This document shows, in pieces, positions 1 to 12,188 of a DNA stretch of 64,000 nt (positions are counted from its first letter, which is position 1; each line of letters begins with the position of its first letter). The notes beneath the pieces are model-generated. The model was given only the letters and a program-made list of their open reading frames with translations. It was not told the origin of the DNA and did not search any database. This DNA comes from Todiramphus chloris collaris (taxonomy: Eukaryota > Chordata > Aves > Coraciiformes > Alcedinidae): the NCBI GenBank assembly GCA_025345505.1, contig JANVCC010000270.1, positions 4,725,546 to 4,789,545 on the forward strand, written 5' to 3'. The position numbers were made by a program, and so were the translations under genes.

Positions 1-1349
1 TCATCATTGTCCTGTCCCAAATCTTAGTTCAGGTTGGTGGTGTTTTGAGAGCTTTCTCTCAGGAGTGATTAAGCAAAGATACTGTGCTAATTCAAATTCC
101 TGGTGTCCCTGAAGGTCAAATTTGATGAAAATAAAAGATGCTTTCCACCAAATTGCTTAGAAATCTTGTCAGGCAGTAGCCATACATTCTGTAAGAGTGG
201 CAGAGAATTAAAAAAAATAATACAGCAGATGCTATTCAAAGGTTTTGTTTCATATTTTTCCATAATGTCATTATTGACTGAGGTAGTCACTGGGTGAGGA
301 TGAGTTCACAGGTGTCAGCACTTGCTAATAGTTATTTGCATGAAAGAGGGCTGTAAGAGTGGGCCCTGCTCTGGCTATGGGCTAACAGCAGCCGTGTAAG
401 GGCTACCAAGGAGGCAATAATCCATAAGGTTAAGACAACACAGGCAGCTATACTTGAAACTGCGTCTAAAAAGGGATAGTAAATATTTATCTGAGATGCA
501 GGAGAAGCATAAGCCTCTTGACTTTCATGAGGCGTGTATATCTATAGCACAAACAGATGAAAATAGTGACAGTTTTCACATACTCAAATCAAACGTGTAG
601 CACTCACTCCTTCATTCCTTGGTCTGAGAATCCACAAGTTAGTAGCTAACAAGTAAATCTTGTAAACCATGGCATTAGCTGATTAGATCTGGCAGGAGGC
701 AGAACTTCAGACTAGGAGCTTGCAGTACCAAAGAGCAGAAAAATCCATGGAACACAGAGAAGAGGAACTCTGATCTCTAATCTTGCAGAGATGTGTCTGC
801 GAACTATCAGAAAGGCAAAGCAGCCCATTTACAGCTGCAGGCATCTCGACGGAGCAGCTTTAGATGCCGTTAGCCTATTTTTGGTTTAGATCTCTTTTTC
901 AGAGCTACAAATTAACTGTTCTAAAGTGTATCTCTGTGGGAATTGATGGGCTTTATTATGTACATTTCTGTACTATAAGGAGGAGAGGGATTGATTTTAT
1001 TTATGCTGGTTGTTGTTTGTTTGGCTGCGTGACAAGGTTGCTATGAACAGAAGGGATGAAGCATGAGGTAATGACTAGAACTTAAATGAGAACACTTGTT
1101 GTACCTGCTTTTTGCTTGGACTGCAAGTTTCAGGACACAGTCAAATGCCGGGTGTGCTATTTTATTTCTTTTTCATGGTTACAAACTGGCAAGCTTAACA
1201 GAAGGTAATCTTTGACATTTCTGAAGTTTCCTTCACCCCTGAAATCAAAGCTACTAGTATTGTGCTGAACTAGGTAGGATCTACTGAGAGTTAGAGAAAA
1301 ATGCTGTGTCAGCGAAGCATGGAGACCATTTCTAACAAAGGGATTGTTT
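1..1349. other. Non-coding stretch, nothing recognised
   Basis: Unique-looking AT-leaning DNA. Reading frames here are 76 codons or shorter and none resembles a known domain. I see no transposon ends, no CpG clustering and no convincing pair of splice sites. It is most simply intergenic or intronic sequence. Confidence 0.6.
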
Positions 1350-1518
1350 CTGGAACAGGCTGCCCAGGGAGGTGGTGGAGTCACCATCCCTGCAGGAGTT
1401 TAAAGAGTGGGTAGATGTAGCACTTGAGGCTATGGTCTAGTGGTTAGGGAGCTGTTGGGATGAAGGTTGGACTTGATGATCCTAGAGGTCCTTTCCAACC
1501 ATAATTCTATGATTCTAT
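1350..1518 (+). mobile_element. CR1 LINE, 3' end fragment
   Basis: The segment carries the standard 3' terminal landmarks of avian CR1 in order: a GGAACAGGCTGCCCAGG block, a GTGGTGGAGTC block, the TTGGACTTGATGATC block, GTCCTTTCCAACC, and an ending made of repeated ATTCTATG octamers. It covers only the last ORF2 codons and the 3' UTR, so it is heavily 5'-truncated, as most CR1 copies are. It is not coding. Its 3' end lies next to an opposite-strand CR1 relic that begins a few tens of bases to the right. Confidence 0.93.
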
Positions 1519-1534
1519 TTTTTTTGGTTTTAAC

Positions 1535-2775
1535 CTCTTTATAATCTGGAAGAATTTAAGTTCAACCTTCTATGTATTCCCCTTGGTGAAGCCAAGCTGA
1601 TTACGCCTGATGATTTTCTTGTTCTTAATACACCTGGAAATGGTTTCACAGCATTAGCTTCTCCGTCACATTCCCAGGCTCAAGTAGTTCCTGGGTCTTC
1701 CTTCTTGATCTTCTTGAAAAGAAGTCTGACATTTCTCGTGTTCAGGCACTTCTCCAAGTCTCCATGATTGATCAAAGATGATTAATGAAAGCGGCCTTGC
1801 AACAACATCAGTCAGCTCCCTCAGCACTCCTGTGCATCCTTTTCTGGCCCATGGACCAGTTTATATGTCCAGTTTGCTTATGTATTCCCTGACCCGATCT
1901 TCTTTCATGGAGAGTACATCTTCCTTGTTGTAGCCTTTCCCTTTGGTCTCTGGGGTCTTGGCTTCCTGAAGGCCAGCCTTGCTGTGGGGCAAAGGTGACA
2001 TTCAGTACTTCAGCATTTTTCATGTCCTATGTCACCAGGTCTCCTGTCATGTGGAACAGTAGGCCAGCATTTCTCATTGTCCTTCATGTCCCTCACCAGA
2101 TTCAATTTCATTTGGGCTTTGCTTTCCTAACTTTGTTCCTGGATGCTCAGAAAATGTCTCTGTGTTCCTCCCAGGTTGACTGTCCTTGCTTCCACCCTCT
2201 ATGTGCTTCCTTTTTGTGTCTGAGTTTGGCTTGGAGCTATTTGTTCATCTACATAGGCCACCTGGAAATTTTAAAATCATTGGCCTGGACCACTCTTGAG
2301 CTTGGAGGAGATGATTCTTAGGCTTTCTTGGGCCTCCTTTCCCTCCAGGACCTTATCTTTGAGGATGCCAAAGTCTGCTCTCCTGCAACCCGGTGTTGTC
2401 AGTTTGCTTTTCACCCTCCTCCCTGCCTTCAGGATCCTGAACTCCATCATCTCATGGTCTCTTCAGCCAAGGCTGACTTTGATCCTCACATCTTCGGTGG
2501 GACCCTCATTGGTGGTGTGTATGAGGTCCAGCAGCACACCTCTTCTCATTGGCTCCTCTAGCACTTGGAGGAGGAACTCACTGTTGATGCTCTCCAGGAA
2601 CCTCCTGGATTGCTTATTGTCCTGCTGTGCTGTCCCTCCAGCAGATACTGGGGTGCTTGAAGTCCCCCATGAGCACCAGGGCCTGCACATATGATGAGAC
2701 TGTGTAAAGTTGCCCATACTGCTAGGGCAGTCCCGTGAAGGAAAGGAAGGAACTGTACTTACAATCAAGAATATT
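1535..2775 (-). mobile_element. CR1 LINE relic: endonuclease to early reverse transcriptase part of ORF2
   Basis: Read on the minus strand, this is a decayed internal piece of the CR1 ORF2 protein. From right to left in the window: a GDFKHPSICW stretch near 2651-2672, corresponding to the APE-type endonuclease GDFNHP motif with the Asn replaced; after a one-base frameshift, SRRFLESINSEF, EEPMRRGVLLDL and EDVRIKVSLG at 2463-2650; a stop where SDHEM would continue; then EFRILK (about 2440). Further left are ELTDVV-like and KKEDPG-like blocks (about 1700-1820) and a NQLGFTKG-like block near 1590, which belong to the start of the reverse transcriptase domain. Several stops and frameshifts show it is dead. 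The 3' half of the element is missing. It is older than the adjacent plus-strand fragment, judging by its decay. Confidence 0.88.
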
Positions 2776-5700
2776 TATGTTAGTCCAGGACTGTGGAAGT
2801 GTGTTCTCTCTTGTGTACTGCCCTGACAGATGAAAAGGTTACTACTCTCCTGTCTGGAGATTTATTACCCAGATTCCTGTCCTCCCCAGCCTGTGGCTCA
2901 GCATCATGGGGGCCACTCATAAACCTGCTGAAGTCCCATAAACCTGTTCAAGTCAGGGTAAACTGAGCGAGCAAAGACTAAATATTTAATCCTGCTAAGT
3001 CAGCTTCACTCCTCCTGCCTGAAGCACGCTCGCTCAGTAGCAGGTCAGCCTGCTGTAACCTCTGGCAAGTGTGAGAGGCAGCTGGAAAGATCATCTTCTT
3101 CAACTGGCATAGCTAGATGTGAGAAAGGACTTCTATCTTTGGCGCCGTTCCACTCTAGACATACTCTGTATATGACTAATTTGGTTTCTAAAAGAAACCC
3201 ACAGAATGCTTGCCCAAAGAATTCTGCTGCCGCAGCGATCCCTGCAAAGAAGAAGAATGAGCTACTGTCTTGTCTTGGTCTCAGAGGTGAGAAATCTGGT
3301 GGTATTCACAATTACTGGTGTAACCTGGAAACGAGTGGCCAGTCAGGAGGTGTACAGAGTATGAGAGGAATGCTGCGTGGAGATGAGGGCTGCAATATCC
3401 ACTGGGCACTAACTTGTACCCCTGAGCCTCAGTGGTGATTGAGCAGTGGAATCACGAGGAAAAGATTCCTGCACCCACATGGATCAGAAGTGCTAGTTCC
3501 TTCTTCTTTCTTCTTGACTAGATGCAATTTGCTGTCAGTTGCCTGAAGTTCTTATAAAGTTTACATCAGGTCCTAAAAGTTCACGTCAGTTTTAATTCAA
3601 GAAAAGCTTGGACTGCTTTGGTGGGACCACATCACCAGCAAGGTTGGTGGAACTAGACTCAGCTGCAGCAGAGCAGCTCTTCATGTCAAGGCAACACCTG
3701 GCACAGCTGCACCAGTGTGACAGGGGGCACCCAAGGGGTCTCTGAGGTAAAGAACCGAACTCCTCTGGAAGCACTGTGACATCCCAGTAGCCACACTCAC
3801 CCCCTTTGCTCTTCTGTGTCGTCCTTTGCTCTGGGGTTTGCTTTTTTGTTTCTGAACTGTGAATGCCATGCATCTCAGAAGTTCACTTGCAGGTTTCCTG
3901 TTGCTCCTCCACCACCATCACCCCCATGTCTCACAAAGCAGAGTGTTTTTTCAGGATCTCCTGAAATCCTGTACGCTGAGCCAGGCAATGCTGTGCTTGT
4001 TTCGTAATCAAGCAACTGGGTCTTCATTCCACGGGGTAAGTCAAACATGCAGAACAGCAACAGCAAGTGAAGAGGTGCCTTAACACACCCGTTAGATGCA
4101 GAAATGAGATATTTCAGAGTTGGAAGTTGCTTTTTAATAGGTTCATGTGGTAGTACTAATGAGAGATGTTATCACTGTTATGAAAAACACATTCTATAAT
4201 AATGGAAAATAAGCATAAAGAGGTCTCATGTGAACCCACGAGCCAGCCCTTATATAAAAGTAAGAAATAAAGGGGTGATGTAGTGAAGCAATATGTATTA
4301 AGAACTCCTAATAACTCAAGCAACCGAGTTGTGCATTTCTGGATACGTTGGAGATTTTCCACAGATATTTCCTATGGAAAGAATTTATGAATCAAAGCAT
4401 AAGAGTTGTCCAGGGAAGATTGGTCCCACATGGATACTGTTGCTGTTTTAACTCGTCCAAATCTTCAAAACTATTCACTATGAACAGATTGTATTCATAA
4501 GTACAGGAAGCATTTGCATTTAGTATAGCTAAATTAGCTGAAGCAGAAATTTACACACTCTGTGTAATGTTTAACCAGAAAATAGAATAGTTGTATGGTC
4601 GGAACGAGACATTTAGAGGGAAAAGACAGAGCAGGCCAAATTTTGTTCTTGGTTGGGGTTACCACAGGAGTGCAGCAGCATAGTTCAGAGCAAAATATGG
4701 CCAGACTGATTTGCTTTCTGCTTGCACTGGCCTGCTTGTGAGTTGTTGTTTCCTGTTTAGAAAGAAGGAAGAGCTGAAACCTACATTTTTTTTTTTTTTA
4801 AGCATGATTGAAAATGGACAAGACTATTTCCCCTGTAGGGACCTATCTCCTATACATTCAAGGGAGGAGGTAGATGTCATGTATCATATTCTATTTTAAA
4901 TAATGCTGCTTGGTTATCAGTATATTTGCTTCCTCCCTTTCCTCTTCAAAAAGTCTAAAGCACTGCCATCCTCAGAACAACTTTTGACCTGAGACTGTGC
5001 GGTTACGACCAACCTCAGCTCCTCCAGAAGTAAACAGGATTGGAAGAGTCTGTGGTACCTTTGTGTTCTCAGGCACATTTAGCAATTCACATCGCTGGAA
5101 CTCAAGATTAAAAACAAAAGACCTGGAGTTCTCTTTTAATTATCTTCCCCGGCACAAACATTTTGCAACCAGCTTATCTGTATTAGAAAGGCTGTACTTG
5201 TTTAAGTTTATTAGATATCACACCTACACTTGGAAGAAGATTAAGGATGGGCAGAAACACTACCAATGTTTCATAACTCTTATGCAAACGCTTTCCATCC
5301 AGAAATAGCCAGAGTACTGGGATCCCTATGGCTTCCCAGCTTCATCTTGGACAGGTTCAGTGAAGTTCATCGTGTTCAGCTCTGCTGAATTTTGGTTCCT
5401 CGTGTGCCGTGGAGCTGATCCCGCGTGGCCTGTTTGCTGACCTTCTCAGTGAAGTCACTGTTTATCTGTTGCCTGAAGAGCAGCATCCTTTCCTATCAGT
5501 GGGGTATCCATGAGCTTCTCTGGGGGCAGGAATGGTTACCAAAGCCTGATTAACTTTTCCATTGACTTTAGTGGGAATACTCGGCAGAGGCTGGGTGTCA
5601 CGTCTACAGTAGGAAGCTTTCCTGGGGTAGGAGCAAATGCATTTACCTGATACTGTCTCTGGTGAGTGTGTCAGTCAAATATTTAGTACACTGCTTGTCC

Positions 5701-6883
5701 AACACTGGGCATTTTCACCCAGAAAAGAACAAGGTGACTGGGACTGGAAGGACCAGTGCAGCGTGTGCCCCCAGGATCCCCCAGCCCATGTTCAGAATGA
5801 TGGCACAGCCTTTTGAAGAAGTGGTTGCTGCTGTTGCAGTATGTTCTCCGAGACATAGGATGTCCTTCAGTTCCTCAGGTTTCTCACTCCAGCATCTCTA
5901 CAAGAGCAAAAAGCAAAAGCCTGATAGGGCAGTACTGAATTATTCTTGTTGCACAAGGTACAAGCGAAACATCTACTGTTAATCACCGGTGTTTTAAAAC
6001 CATAAACTCGTCCATATTTGCTAACAGTTGGGGAAGAAAGTTGATCTTTCCTGAAAACGCTGAAGCAGATGGGAACAGTGTGAATGCCAGAATATCCCTA
6101 CAAATTCTCCTAACATGAAACAGTTTTGGACAGTTCAGGACATCTGGAGTGAATATGGGAAAGGGAAATGAAAAATTTCTTGAATGTACTTAAAGGCCGA
6201 AATAGAATCACAGTGGCGTAGACATGCAGAAACCCTGAATGAAATACACGCATGGATATGGCAGAATGTTTAAAAGGAAGTCAGCTTGCTAGGAGCAGGA
6301 CTATTTTTAGTCTTTTAATGAAGAAAACAGCTGTACTTGAGAAAGCAAGTCACTCGCTGCTTGGAAAATCAGCTGGAACTCTTTCTGGGTCCTGGTGTTC
6401 TTGGTTGCAAGGGGAAAATCTTATGTGTAAGCTCTTTTAGCCCTGGAGAACCTTAAATGGCACTCATCCTGGGTTTTGAAGCACAGTTGGGAGCTTCTTG
6501 GGAGCAGATTCAGAGACTTCTGTTGGAGCCCATGGTCACTCTGCGGTGCTCAGCCACTCTTGGAATGGAGTTTCTTTAGGAGACGGCGAGGATCTGGCAG
6601 AGTCCTCCGAGATGTGGGCTGAACACACTGCTGAATTCTGCTGCCTTTTGCTTTTGCTGTGCTTCTCGTTGTACAATGTTTATTTCCCTTCTTAATTTCC
6701 CCCGAGCTTTCCTGGGGTGTAGCAGTCTTCGTTTGTCATAAAGCCTCTGCTTTCTTATCTGTGTAGTGCTTGTGTGAGGTATGGGGATGGAGGAGATGCT
6801 TCATTTTGCTGCTTTAGTGAAATGACACTCACTGCTCTTTATGTACCATCTTTGTATAGAGCCAAGTCCTTTTATGAGGGTTT

Positions 6884-6909
6884 TATATATATATATAGAG
6901 AGAGAGAGA
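6884..6909. repeat. (TA)n followed by (GA)n microsatellite
   Basis: Seven TA units run directly into about six GA units. This compound dinucleotide tract is likely to vary in length between individuals. No function can be read from it. Confidence 0.9.
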
Positions 6910-7265
6910 TGTCTTTTTCTGTCATATTGCTGAGTTATACAAATGATCACAGTGAATTACGTGTATCCTGGCTGAGACAAGAATGGACAATAGTTATCAC
7001 AAGGTCAAAACCATTGAATGTTCTTGCTGGAAGTAGAGGAGACAGCTTGATTTTTTTCCTCTGGTTTGAGAAACCATTTCTCAACTAGTTAAAGTAGATG
7101 CATCATAAATAGGCTGAACTGAGAGAGAAAAAGGGATTTTAACTTAAAGCCAGCATTCGGGAAGCCTGACCAAAGCAATCCACCTGAGATGGCCTGTATT
7201 TTTTTTAGTGAGAGGATGAGATTAGTGAGGAGGAGAGCTTGGTGTTGAAAACCTGCCTTCTGCAG

Positions 7266-7331
7266 ATGATCAGTCAGTTTCCATCAACGGCCACCTCCCC
7301 AAACCATCAGGAACTGGACAAGTTTCTAAAG
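7266..7331 (+). other. Exon-like segment, 66 nt, weak candidate
   Basis: A fair acceptor (CCTGCCTTCTGCAG) ends at 7265 and a donor GTGAGA starts at 7332, leaving 66 nt, a multiple of three. Two frames are open. One begins at ATG 7266; the other, entered after two bases, reads DQSVSINGHLPKPSGTGQVS, low-complexity-poor and protein-like. I do not recognise either peptide. Splice-like motifs of this quality occur by chance many times in 64 kb, so this is only a pointer for RNA evidence. Confidence 0.15.
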
Positions 7332-8420
7332 GTGAGAGGAAAGCAGGGTGTATGCAAGAAGAAATGCCATGGAGAGGGAGCTGGGACGTGGGCTCTGGGT
7401 GTATCCCTGCCCCTGGGCAGCTTTGGCAGGCTCCTTCAGCCACTTCAGCTCTCAACTTTACGTTTGGTCTGTTCAAAAATACTTCCTTTTCTTGCCTGTT
7501 GAATACATGAAGTGTCTGGAACAGTGGGGAAACATCTTGTATGTAGATGCTTAAAGGCTCAGAAACTGGAAGGAATGGGAAGGAAGGAATTGTGACCTCC
7601 AAGAAGAATCTTCTGATCTCTCCTTTTTTTTAGTAGGACTATGATCTGGGGAAGAAGCTGATGCTCTCAACCTCTTCCCATGTGCTGGTCACACCCCAGG
7701 TGCCTGCAAAGAGCTATCCCTCTTTGGATCTCCTGGCACCGTTTCTTGTTTGATTGGTCCTTAAATCTGTGTCTGCTTGAGCAATGCAGTTTTAACAAAT
7801 AACCTGTTACAAGTGTTGGAAAGAGGGAAGATCTCTCTAATTGCATAAGGGGCAATGCCAGGAGTGTTGACTCTGGCATAAGTCGGGCAGTGTGGGGACA
7901 GTGACCAGCAGCTGGAGGGGGCTCGGGGAGCAGGAGCCTCTTTGCCCGACTCGGGGACAGCAGGGCTGGCCACAGCCTTTGCTTTCTGCCACAAATACCT
8001 GAAGCTCTTAGCTGGTTTCAGTGGAGCTCGTTTTGCATAAACCACTTCTATTTTCCCATTACTCATATGTCCCTTTGTTAATAACATAATGTAAATAATT
8101 CTGTGCTGGATTTGGCATTCATTTGAACAGGTGTAGCACTAAAGCAGCCCTAATTGGTTTCAGTGTTCCCAGCCTTCTCTCTGGCTGCACTTTCCAAAGG
8201 AGTTTACTTGTTTTTGCTTTTGAAGGTTCAGCATTACCATAATTCACCCATCAGTCTGCTGCTTTTAATGTTAATTTAGTCTTAAACTTGGTAGGACGCA
8301 CGATGAAATCTTTCCTGAGGTTGTTCTTTGAGTGGCCGGTGGTTTAGGTGGGTGCGATGGGCATTGGCAAGAAGAGGCTCGTGATATTTATAGTCCTCAG
8401 GAATCTGTGGAAAAGTGGAG

Positions 8421-8452
8421 GAAAAAAAAAAAAAACCCCAACCAAAAAAAAC
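8421..8452. repeat. A-rich low-complexity tract
   Basis: A run of about 14 A is followed by CCCCAACC and a second A run. It is simple sequence and not attached to a recognisable retroposed element. Confidence 0.85.
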
Positions 8453-10059
8453 CTGCTTATCCTGATTCTGTATAAATACCACATCCAAAGCACACCTGTC
8501 TTCTGCCATGTGGGCCAGCTAATTGGTTTGTGATCTATTTTTACTGTTCTTAGCTGAAAGGTGATTTTATTTTTTTTTTAAGTTTCACAGAAAGCTCTAG
8601 AGCTGTTTTGGGGGTTTGTAGCTGTGAAAAATAGCCGTGGTTCTGGTTTTTAAAAAGCATTCTCAAGGAATAATTACAATGATTGAGAATGCCGCTTAAA
8701 AAACAGAAAAAAAGCAAAGCGGTGTGTACATTTTTCATAGCTGCTCGTCTCTGAAATGGCTTTGTGGGTTTCTGCACACACTCGGGAAACTTTTAAAAAT
8801 AAAAAGAAGCAAATGTATCTCTGAGCTTGGCAAGGGCTGAAGTTTATATTTCACAAGTATCTGAAAATGGGTTCCTCCCCATTTGCAGACACGGATGCCA
8901 AAGTTTTAAACTGACAGTGCAAAGTTTATGTTGCGAGCTCTGTAAAGGAGCAGAACCAGTGGGTTTTTTTCTGCTGGATGCCACTCCTGCACTTAGGCAT
9001 GGCTTGGACAAAGCCCTGCTGGACGGTTATTACGATTATTTTTACTATTATTTTGATTATTGTTTATGAATTCCTCGCCTCGCGGTCGTGGAGAACAGCA
9101 AGTCGGCATTGTTGAATCGGGAACTGTAGACATGAAAATAGCAAAAAGGTTGCCCCTGCTGCTAAACTCTTGGCAGCGTTTTGTGTTCCATTCTTGTCTG
9201 TATTAAAACACAGAATGTAGTGAATGGGCCAGACCCTGAAATCCTTATTTGGTTATTCTGAAAAGACAGAGGAAAGGCTGTGATTCATTAGGAGGGGGAT
9301 GAATAAGAAGCTGCAGAGAAGGTCTGTGCAAGGTAGCTCGGGAGCTTCTGTTCCCGTGTCTCGTAACCTGGTGACGCGAGGGTTGTCCCAGCACAGTCGG
9401 GGTGGCTCTGACAGAAACGATGCCTTGAGCAGAGCTCTCGCTGGGGCAGGCAGAGCAGCGCTGGCAGGAGGTGCTGCTGCTCGGGTGCTGTGTCCAAGCG
9501 GGCATCTCCAGGGTTAATGGGAGAGGGAGGCCACTGAGACCTCCAGGTAAACGCCTGAGGTGGCTTCAGTGGAACTCATTGCACGGGATGCTCCTGGAAC
9601 CAACTATTTCAAAAGATTAGTTGGAGATATTTTTATTTTCTTTTTAATGAGAGCACAAAATCCCCAGTGTCAGCTGTTACCTCAACCAAAAGGGGCACAG
9701 GCACAAAACCTGTTGTTTCAGCACCAGAGCAGACTCTGAGCAGCAGGTCGCTAATCCCACTGGAGCATCTTGCCTGGAGCAGCAGGAGTTACAGATGTTT
9801 GCCTGCATCATCACGGGGTAGTCTCTGGTTTGTGTTGTTGTAATCCCACAGAAATTATACTTGGGCCTCAATACTTTGGCCTGCCTGGGCACGACTGATG
9901 ATTATCTGCTCGTCAAGATTAGCTGCAAGTGCCTAGCTAAGTGCTGTGAACTTTGTGGTGAGAGAGGATTAATTTGGGGGTTGGGTCTCTGAAAATGTTG
10001 CATTTACAAAAAAAAAAGGCTGTTGTGTTTATTGCCCCATGCTCCCCGGGCCTCTGCTC

Positions 10060-10212
10060 ACAGCCCAGAGAATCTCGGGAGATCATTTTAGCAAGCGGCC
10101 GTTCCGAGTCCAATTGGCTCGCCCGTTTACGAAGTCCCAAAGTCTCTTCTCATTATTTTTCAGGGATCAGAGGGGACAAAAGTTTAAATATTAGCTCGGC
10201 TATTTAAACCCT
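10060..10212. promoter_or_regulatory. Possible conserved non-coding element
   Basis: This short block has more CpG than its surroundings and contains CCAATTGG, a GCTCGCCCGTTTACG stretch, and two AT-core boxes (GTTTAAATATTAG and GGCTATTTAAACC) close together. Such a mixture of CpG and clustered AT-rich transcription-factor-like sites resembles vertebrate enhancers. This is inference from composition only; no alignment was possible. Confidence 0.2.
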
Positions 10213-10496
10213 GCGGCAGTGCCAGTCTGCTTGGCACGTGGTGTTGAATGTAGTGATAAGACACCCAGCCGAGTGCCGACCCTCGCAGTGTTGTGAGGAA
10301 TATGCTGATAAATCCTGGGTGAGGGGTGGGAGGGATGGAGCAGCTCTTACGTTGCAGGACAATCACTAACCAAAAAAAAAATCTGTCCAAAACCCGGGCT
10401 TAGGGAGCTACGCTGCTGTCCTCCAGTAAACCCTGATTTCCTGGAGACTTCTAGAGTATTCCTAGATAAGCAGGATTGCAGATGAGTAATGAAAGT

Positions 10497-10539
10497 AAAA
10501 AAAAAAAAAAACAAAAAAAAAAAAAAAAAAAAATAAAAT
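10497..10539. repeat. Poly(A)-rich tract, about 43 nt
   Basis: Nearly pure A, interrupted by one C and one T. It could be an old poly(A) tail or simple expansion. The sequence on its left shows no recognisable retrogene, and target-site duplications are not evident. Confidence 0.9.
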
Positions 10540-12166
10540 ATGGTGGGTAATTGAGTTTTGTCCACTAGATGGCTTTTCTCCCCCCCTACCTGCGAGCTGA
10601 TGGAGCAATCTGAATAAACTAAATGTAACCCATCTACAGTGACATTACCTGCAGCTTAGCTGAGGTAACGGTAAAGCTTCGGTGAAAAAAATTCTAATTA
10701 CAGGGCTTAAATATCCTGTGGTGTAAAGTTCTGTACAGGGAGCAAATCTTCCGTACGTTGGCACGAAGGAAAATTCAAGTTAAGATGATGTAGCAAATTG
10801 TTTGCCAGCAAACAGTGTTTGCTTATGATAGGGAATTATTAAAGACCGCGGAGCACGTTCTGTGGTTATTAAGTCTTCAGCACTGACACTGAAAAATAAT
10901 GTAAAATCTTCCAGACCTTGTTTTGGTTTGTCTGGGGGTTTTTAGGAATCGGAAACAGAGGAGTTCCTCCCCTTACCCACCCAGCCTGTGGTATGCTATT
11001 AATTAATGATGTTTGGAAGCAAATTTAGGTTCTACAATTATTATAATTAAGTGGGACAGATGGGACAGAACTCTGCATTATGGGGCTTAAGCCAAATCAA
11101 ATGGAGCGCCAGAAAAAAAACCCCAAACAAACCCCATGTTATTTACATTAAGAGAAGTCTCAGTTTTAGTGATTGTGTGAATCCCACTGACCGCTGAGAT
11201 ACCAGCAAGGCTGTGCCTTTCCTGTTCACTCAACTGGGTAAGATGTTGGTCAAGACAAGAGTACCCTGAATTAGTGTGTGGTAGTCAGGTTATGACAAAA
11301 AACCATAATAATAATCCATCCCAACCAACATTTTGTTATTATTTTATAATACTTCCTCTCATGAAAAAAAGCATAACACAAACACAATAGAATTAAAAAT
11401 AATCACCAGGCTGCTGTTCACCATTTCACTGGGGAAAAATCCAAGGGAACTGGTACAACTTTAAATCAGTGGAATGTTCTCAGAAAATGTACCTATGCCA
11501 GCAAGGCTGATGAGGGTACACACACCAGAGGAAGGTGAGAGAACCTTTATCACAAGCTGCTATTGATGTCTTCCTGAGAAGCTCAGTCCCTTGCTCCTAC
11601 CAGCACTTGAGATTTGGGGGATTTCTGCAAGGAAGTTACTGCGGGAGCCTGCCCGGAGGTGCAGTTCCTCAGCTGATTTTATAGATAGTAAGTATTTGTT
11701 CAGTGTGAAACTCCCATTTCTGGCAGTTGAACCAGAGCAGGTCTTTCTTTTCCTGTCCTATCTTTCCCGATAATCACAGGGCAAAAAAGTGTGTTCTTAT
11801 TTCAGCATCCCTCACCCTCCTCCTTGCTTCTCTGGAAGAGGGAAGCAAGCAGCTATTCCTGTTACTCATCCTTTTCTTCAGCCTCCTTCCTTCAGGATCT
11901 TTATCTCTTGTGAATCATTCCAGTGCCCATTCCTGCCCGTAGCTCTAGCTCTTCCAAGCCTCAGCATGAAATCAGGGGGGTTGTTGGGTTTTCCTGCGTG
12001 GTGTGGGACCCCTCTGGAGAAGAGATTGAGAGCTTGCTCATCTCCATCAGCGGGTGCTGCCTGGCGGCACTGGGATGGAGGAGACACAGAAGCACTGGAG
12101 CTCTTTCTCTGCAAATTCAGGATGCCCCTGTCAGATCAATTTGCACCCAGAGCTTGTGTTTAATTA

Positions 12167-12188
12167 TTTTTTTTTTCTTCTTCTTCTT
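12167..12188. repeat. T-rich (TTC)n tract
   Basis: A T run merges into four TTC units. It is a polypyrimidine simple repeat. Confidence 0.8.

Noticed and set aside
2296-2694. 132-codon plus-strand frame
   Set aside because: It is the antisense shadow of the minus-strand CR1 ORF2 relic.
1350-2775. Twin-priming inversion of a single CR1
   Set aside because: Twin priming leaves the inverted segment on the 5' side of the 3' end. Here it lies beyond the 3' tail, and it looks much more decayed.
10497-10539. Poly(A) tail of a processed pseudogene
   Set aside because: No gene-like sequence lies on its left and no flanking target duplication is visible.
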